NCBI GenBank assembly: GCA_016290905.1
Contig: JAEEVO010000006.1
Location: 1-64,000 of the forward strand
Direction: 5' to 3'
Source: Lachnospiraceae bacterium
GTDB taxonomy: Bacteria; Bacillota; Clostridia; Lachnospirales; Lachnospiraceae
DNA: 64,000 bases
Below, piece after piece: positions 60,456-64,000 of the stretch. Position 1 is the first letter of the stretch. Each line of letters begins with the position of its first letter. The notes beneath the pieces were generated by a model. The model was not told where the DNA came from. It was given only the letters and a program-made list of their open reading frames with translations, and ran no database searches. Made by a program: the position numbers and the translations under genes.

Positions 60456-60659
60456 TTATCCTATATAATTATACCCTTTATCTTCGATAGCGGCTTTTAC
60501 TGCCGTTTCATCAAACTCACCCGAGAGTGTAACTACTGCGGTTCCTGCTTCATGGCTTACGACAGCCTCGGAAATAAAAGGAAACGCCTCAAGGGTTTTC
60601 TTTACGTTAGCCTCACAGTGTGCACACATCATACCTTCGATCTTTAATGTCTTCTCCAT
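60456..60659 (-). CDS. Possible stand-alone CopZ-like chaperone from internal start in copA
   Basis: A 67-residue HMA domain beginning MEKTLKIEGMMCAHCEAN. The in-frame ATG at 60659 has AAAGGAAT at the right distance (AAAGAAAGGAATACGGAT), as strong as for normal genes. It could give both the fused domain and a free copper chaperone. The alternative is that the sequence only resembles a ribosome site by chance and just encodes the linker. Confidence 0.45.
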   Translation of the reverse strand: MEKTLKIEGMMCAHCEANVKKTLEAFPFISEAVVSHEAGTAVVTLSGEFDETAVKAAIEDKGYNYIG

Positions 60660-63020
60660 ATCCGTATTCCTTTCTTTAAACTTATTATTGTTTGCTTTAT
60701 CATCTAAATCCGACGGATCTCCGGCGGATCTTAGGGAACTGCTGTTCTCCCTGCCATCGTTTCTCTTCTGCATTTTAAAAAGGTTAAGCCTCAATGCATT
60801 CATGCATACGGTAAAGCTGGAAATGCTCATCGCCGCCGCTCCGATCATCGGATTGATCTTAAGTGAAAACAGTCCTGCGGCAAGCGGGATGCAAAGCGCA
60901 TTGTAGAAAAATGCCCAGAACAGATTCTCGCGGATGTTTCGCAAGGTTGCCCTGCTTAAACGTATAGCTGCTGCGACATCCCGGATACTGCTGTTCATCA
61001 GGACTATATCCGCGCTGTCTATCGCTATGTCCGTTCCCGCTCCGATAGCGATACCTGTATCGGCTCTTGTAAGAGCGGGTGCATCGTTTATCCCGTCTCC
61101 TACCATGGCTACGCGTCCTTCTGCCTGCAGTTCTTTTATCGCTTCCTCCTTACCTATGGGAAGCACTTCCGCTTTACAGTCATCCACTCCTGCAAGTTTT
61201 CCGATGGCTTCTGCGGTCCTCTTATTATCTCCCGTTATCATTACGACTTTAAGCCCGAGTTTTTTTAAAAGTGCTATACCTTCCCTTGAATCCTCGCGTA
61301 AAGTGTCAGCCACGGCTATGATGCCCAGCATCCTGTTTTCCTCAGAAAAGAAAAGAGGTGTCTTTCCCTGTCCCGAAAGCTCGTCAGCCTTTTTTGAAAG
61401 CTCGCCGGGAATACTGCAGAAATCTCCGATATAATTTCTGTTTCCTCCCCTTAATGTCAGTCCGTCTGCGACTGCTTCAAGACCGGAACCCGGAAGTATC
61501 CTGAAGTTTTCGGTTTCAAGAAATGAACTGCCCGTTTCTCCTGCCTTCCTTATTATAGCCTTTGCAAACGGATGCTCACTCTTTCTTTCAAGCGAATATG
61601 CTTTCAAAAGCAGCTCTTTTTCCGAAGTCCCATCAAAAGGAACCATATCCGTTATTACCGGCTCACCGTTTGTTACGGTCCCGGTTTTATCCAATGCGAT
61701 AACCGAGATTTTTCCTGCTGTTTCAAGGGCTTCTCCCGTTTTAAAAAGAATACCGTTCCTTGCTCCGACTCCGTTTCCTGCCATGATGGCTACAGGAGTG
61801 GCAAGTCCCAGTGCACAGGGACACGAAATTACAAGTACCGAAATACCCCTGGCGACTGCATAACCTGCGGATTCTCCGGCGATCAGCCAGCCTGCGATGA
61901 CAATGACTGCCAAAGCCATAACTGTCGGTACAAATACTCCCGATACCTTGTCGGCTATCCTCGCTATCGGGGCCTTTGTCCCGGCTGCATCGGAAACCAT
62001 TTTGATTATCTGAGCAAGAGTCGTATCCTTCCCCACCCTTGTCGCGCGGCAGGTAAGAAATCCCGAACGGTTAACGGTCGCGGCAGTTACACTGTCTCCT
62101 TCCGCCTTGTCAACGGGAACCGATTCTCCCGTTATGGCCGCCTCATCAACAGCTCCCGAGCCGGATATGACAACTCCGTCCACCGGTATATTCTCACCGG
62201 GGCGGACAACAAAAATATCCCCTGTCGAAACCTCTTCTATAGAAACCTCAGTTTCATTCCCTTCCCGAAGAATGACGGCTTTTTTAGGTGCCAGCCGCAT
62301 AAGGCTTTTAAGCGCATTTGTGGTCTTTCCCTTCGATTTTGCCTCAAGCATCTTGCCTATGGTTATAAGCGCGGGTATCATTGCCGCCGACTCAAAATAC
62401 AACCGGTCATGATACAGCGGCATAAGCTCTGCTGCCGTAGCATTTGATGCAAGCATGCCCAGCATGTCGTAAAACACATACAGGCTCCACCCGAAAGAAA
62501 CCGAAGAACCCAGCGCTACCAGCGTATTCATATTGGGTGCTCCGTGAAGAAGCGAACTAAAGCCGTTTGTGAAGAAATCCCTGTTTATGACCATGACTAT
62601 TCCTGCTAAAAGCAGCTGTGTTAACGTCAGTGCCGGATAATTTTCCTTAAAATATACGGGCAGCGGGAACCCCAGCATGTGTGCTCCCATAGTTATATAC
62701 ATAAGAAGCAAAAGGAAAACAACCGAGCTTAAGAGACGTTTTTTCAGCTTTGGTGTTTCATGATCCTTTAACGCTTCCTCTTCTTCGGAAAAAACGGACG
62801 CTTTTTCCGTTTCTCCGATGTCCGATTTAAGTCTTGCCCCGTAACCGCACGCTTCTACAGCGGAGATTACGGCGGAGGCATCTGCCGTACCTTCAACGCC
62901 CATGGAGTTTGTAAGAAGGCTTACGGAAACTTCGGAAACGCCCGAAACCCTCGAAACTGCCTTTTCAACTCTTGCCTGGCAGGCGGCACAGCTCATACCT
63001 GTGACAGTATATTGTTTCAT
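60456..63020 (-). CDS. copA: Copper-translocating P1B-type ATPase with C-terminal CopZ-like domain
   Basis: An 854-residue P-type ATPase exporting Cu(I). The order is: N-terminal metal domain with GMSCAACQ, paired helices, TGES actuator loop, SCPCALG in the membrane metal site, the phosphorylated DKTGT, GDGINDAPALTRADTGIAI, and then an unusual C-terminal metal domain with GMMCAHCEANV. A basic and polar linker of about 40 residues joins the last domain. Possible metals are Cu or Ag; CPC plus the CxxC domains favours copper. An internal ATG at 60659 with a good ribosome site may also give the last domain alone. 18 bases upstream lies the metal-binding lipoprotein gene. Confidence 0.95.
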   Translation of the reverse strand: MKQYTVTGMSCAACQARVEKAVSRVSGVSEVSVSLLTNSMGVEGTADASAVISAVEACGYGARLKSDIGETEKASVFSEEEEALKDHETPKLKKRLLSSVVFLLLLMYITMGAHMLGFPLPVYFKENYPALTLTQLLLAGIVMVINRDFFTNGFSSLLHGAPNMNTLVALGSSVSFGWSLYVFYDMLGMLASNATAAELMPLYHDRLYFESAAMIPALITIGKMLEAKSKGKTTNALKSLMRLAPKKAVILREGNETEVSIEEVSTGDIFVVRPGENIPVDGVVISGSGAVDEAAITGESVPVDKAEGDSVTAATVNRSGFLTCRATRVGKDTTLAQIIKMVSDAAGTKAPIARIADKVSGVFVPTVMALAVIVIAGWLIAGESAGYAVARGISVLVISCPCALGLATPVAIMAGNGVGARNGILFKTGEALETAGKISVIALDKTGTVTNGEPVITDMVPFDGTSEKELLLKAYSLERKSEHPFAKAIIRKAGETGSSFLETENFRILPGSGLEAVADGLTLRGGNRNYIGDFCSIPGELSKKADELSGQGKTPLFFSEENRMLGIIAVADTLREDSREGIALLKKLGLKVVMITGDNKRTAEAIGKLAGVDDCKAEVLPIGKEEAIKELQAEGRVAMVGDGINDAPALTRADTGIAIGAGTDIAIDSADIVLMNSSIRDVAAAIRLSRATLRNIRENLFWAFFYNALCIPLAAGLFSLKINPMIGAAAMSISSFTVCMNALRLNLFKMQKRNDGRENSSSLRSAGDPSDLDDKANNNKFKERNTDMEKTLKIEGMMCAHCEANVKKTLEAFPFISEAVVSHEAGTAVVTLSGEFDETAVKAAIEDKGYNYIG

Positions 63021-63038
63021 TGTTCTCCTTTAAATCAT

Positions 63039-64000
63039 TCATTTACCAAGGGCGGTCTTTAAAACCTCCAGATTATCCTTCATGATCGAAAGATAAGTTA
63101 CGCCGTCCTTAATATCTTTTGAAGTTACCGATTGTGCTGAATTCATCGCAAGTATCTTAACATCTGCTTTCCCGGAAGTCTTAACGATCGTCTCAGCGAT
63201 TTCCGCATCGGAGTTCTCTATGGTAAGAACTGCCGGCAGAGAAAGACTGTTGAGCTTTTCCGAAAGGAAGGTGATCGTATTAAAGCTTGCTTCTGTTTCT
63301 GCCGAACATCCCGGAAAGGCCGCATAATAAGAAAGTCCGTAATCCTTGGTCAGATAAAGAAACGGAAAGCGGTCTCCGAAAAGAAGTGTTTTTACAGGAG
63401 CATCTTTTGTTAACGCAGTATATTCCTCATCAAGAACATTCAGCTTTTCTTTGTATGCAGCTGTATTTTCCCTGTAAACAGCGGCATTTTTTTCGTCCAG
63501 CTTCTGCAGGCATTCCGAAATCTTATCCACAATCTTTGACGCATTTTTAAGGGAAAGCCAGACATGCTCGTCATATTCCGGACCGTCTTCTTTGTCTTCA
63601 CCGTCCTCTGCTTTCTCTTCCGACTGCATCCCTTCTGTTTCCTCTTCCTCACGGACCGAATCCCCAAGTATGTCAAGAAGACTGATGACCGTCCTGTTTT
63701 TGTTGGATGTCTGCGCCAGCGCGTCGCTTACCCATTTGTCCGATTCCCCGCCTACGTAAATAAACATATCACAGTCGGTTATTTTTATTATATCATCAAC
63801 ACTCGGCTGATAACTGTGCAGGTCCACGCCGTTATCCACCAGAAGTGTTACCTCCATCCCTCCCGGATTTGAAGCTATAATATTCTGCACCCAGTCATAT
63901 TCCGGAAAAACCGTTGTTACTATCCGGACGGGTTCATTTTCTTTTTTGTTCTTTTCCTCCTGTGCGCTCTTGCAGGAGCATAACAGGCACATCAATAAAA
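63039..64000 (-). CDS. Metal ABC transporter substrate-binding lipoprotein (ZnuA/cluster A-I type), 5' end cut
   Basis: A metal-binding protein of the ZnuA/TroA family, with the start outside the window. Near the edge LLCSC is a lipobox. Family phrases are IVTTVFPEYDWVQNI, DNGVDLHSYQPSVDDI (metal histidine), EYDEHVWLSLKNA (second histidine), and LLFGDRFPFLYLT. Between the two halves is an acidic E/D-rich loop (residues about 115-140), in the place of the histidine-rich loop of ZnuA. Zinc or manganese is likely. It lies directly upstream of copA, 18 bases apart, which is unusual and may mean a shared regulator or a copper role. Confidence 0.88.
   Translation of the reverse strand, partial: LLMCLLCSCKSAQEEKNKKENEPVRIVTTVFPEYDWVQNIIASNPGGMEVTLLVDNGVDLHSYQPSVDDIIKITDCDMFIYVGGESDKWVSDALAQTSNKNRTVISLLDILGDSVREEEETEGMQSEEKAEDGEDKEDGPEYDEHVWLSLKNASKIVDKISECLQKLDEKNAAVYRENTAAYKEKLNVLDEEYTALTKDAPVKTLLFGDRFPFLYLTKDYGLSYYAAFPGCSAETEASFNTITFLSEKLNSLSLPAVLTIENSDAEIAETIVKTSGKADVKILAMNSAQSVTSKDIKDGVTYLSIMKDNLEVLKTALGK

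Noticed and set aside
61572-62447. 291-codon plus-strand frame opposite copA
   Set aside because: Antisense shadow of a clearly coding minus-strand gene with all motifs; no start signal.

Overview
The window looks like chromosomal DNA of an anaerobic Gram-positive bacterium of the Lachnospiraceae type (Butyrivibrio/Pseudobutyrivibrio-like). This rests on Firmicutes signatures: a yaaR-holB-ricT block, Veg, CdaA/CdaR, TagG/TagH with CDP-glycerol transferases, BlaI/BlaR1, an anaerobic ribonucleotide reductase activase, a CE2-type esterase, and consistent TTGACA/TATAAT promoters and GGAGG ribosome sites. No rRNA, tRNA, CRISPR array, prophage or insertion sequence was seen. The genus is an inference.

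Layout. 1-5200 (minus): a de novo purine operon purE-purM-purN-purB, a Nudix hydrolase, a tiny FakA/DAK-like domain protein, and purD running off the left edge. 5.2-9.4 kb (minus): a lipoprotein, then histidine kinase, response regulator, coiled-coil protein and Dabb-domain protein. 9.5-12.6 kb (minus): guanylate-kinase-like protein, yaaR, holB, ricT. 12.8-24.4 kb: a CE2 esterase and a polyamine region. speE plus a carboxynorspermidine-synthase-like dehydrogenase, and separately an Orn/Lys/Arg decarboxylase, each lie behind nearly identical promoter-leader-terminator units. Between them on the plus strand are a STAS-kinase fusion and a two-gene ABC exporter behind a probable attenuator. 24.5-32.3 kb: BlaR1/BlaI with paired operators, a sodium:solute symporter with an esterase, an LCP-like protein and an SDR. 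32.3-44.2 kb (minus): two membrane proteins, cdaA, cdaR, an ABC exporter of the TagGH type and four large glycosyl/glycerophosphate transferases, packed as one apparent operon. 44.3-47.5 kb (minus): tadA, GNAT, nrdG-like, veg and an uncharacterised protein with a sigma-D-like promoter. 47.7-55 kb: a BIG2 secreted protein, then FecR repeat protein, GAF-HD-GYP, TIM-barrel enzyme and CHASE2 cyclase. 55.4-64 kb: an esterase-like hydrolase, an FGGY kinase with a bacterial voltage-gated sodium channel and a membrane protein, then a copper ATPase with a fused CopZ domain and a metal-binding lipoprotein cut by the right edge.

The least explained signals are: (i) the duplicated structured leader RNA before both polyamine units (84 of 88 core bases identical, with terminators and matching promoters); (ii) a modular hairpin repeat found three times, always sense-oriented just upstream of a gene; (iii) the joining of c-di-AMP synthesis to wall-polymer export with two unknown membrane proteins; (iv) the sodium channel operon; and (v) a BlaR1-type protease with a large sensor that is not recognisably penicillin-binding. 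All functions are read from sequence patterns and memory of families; no search was run.
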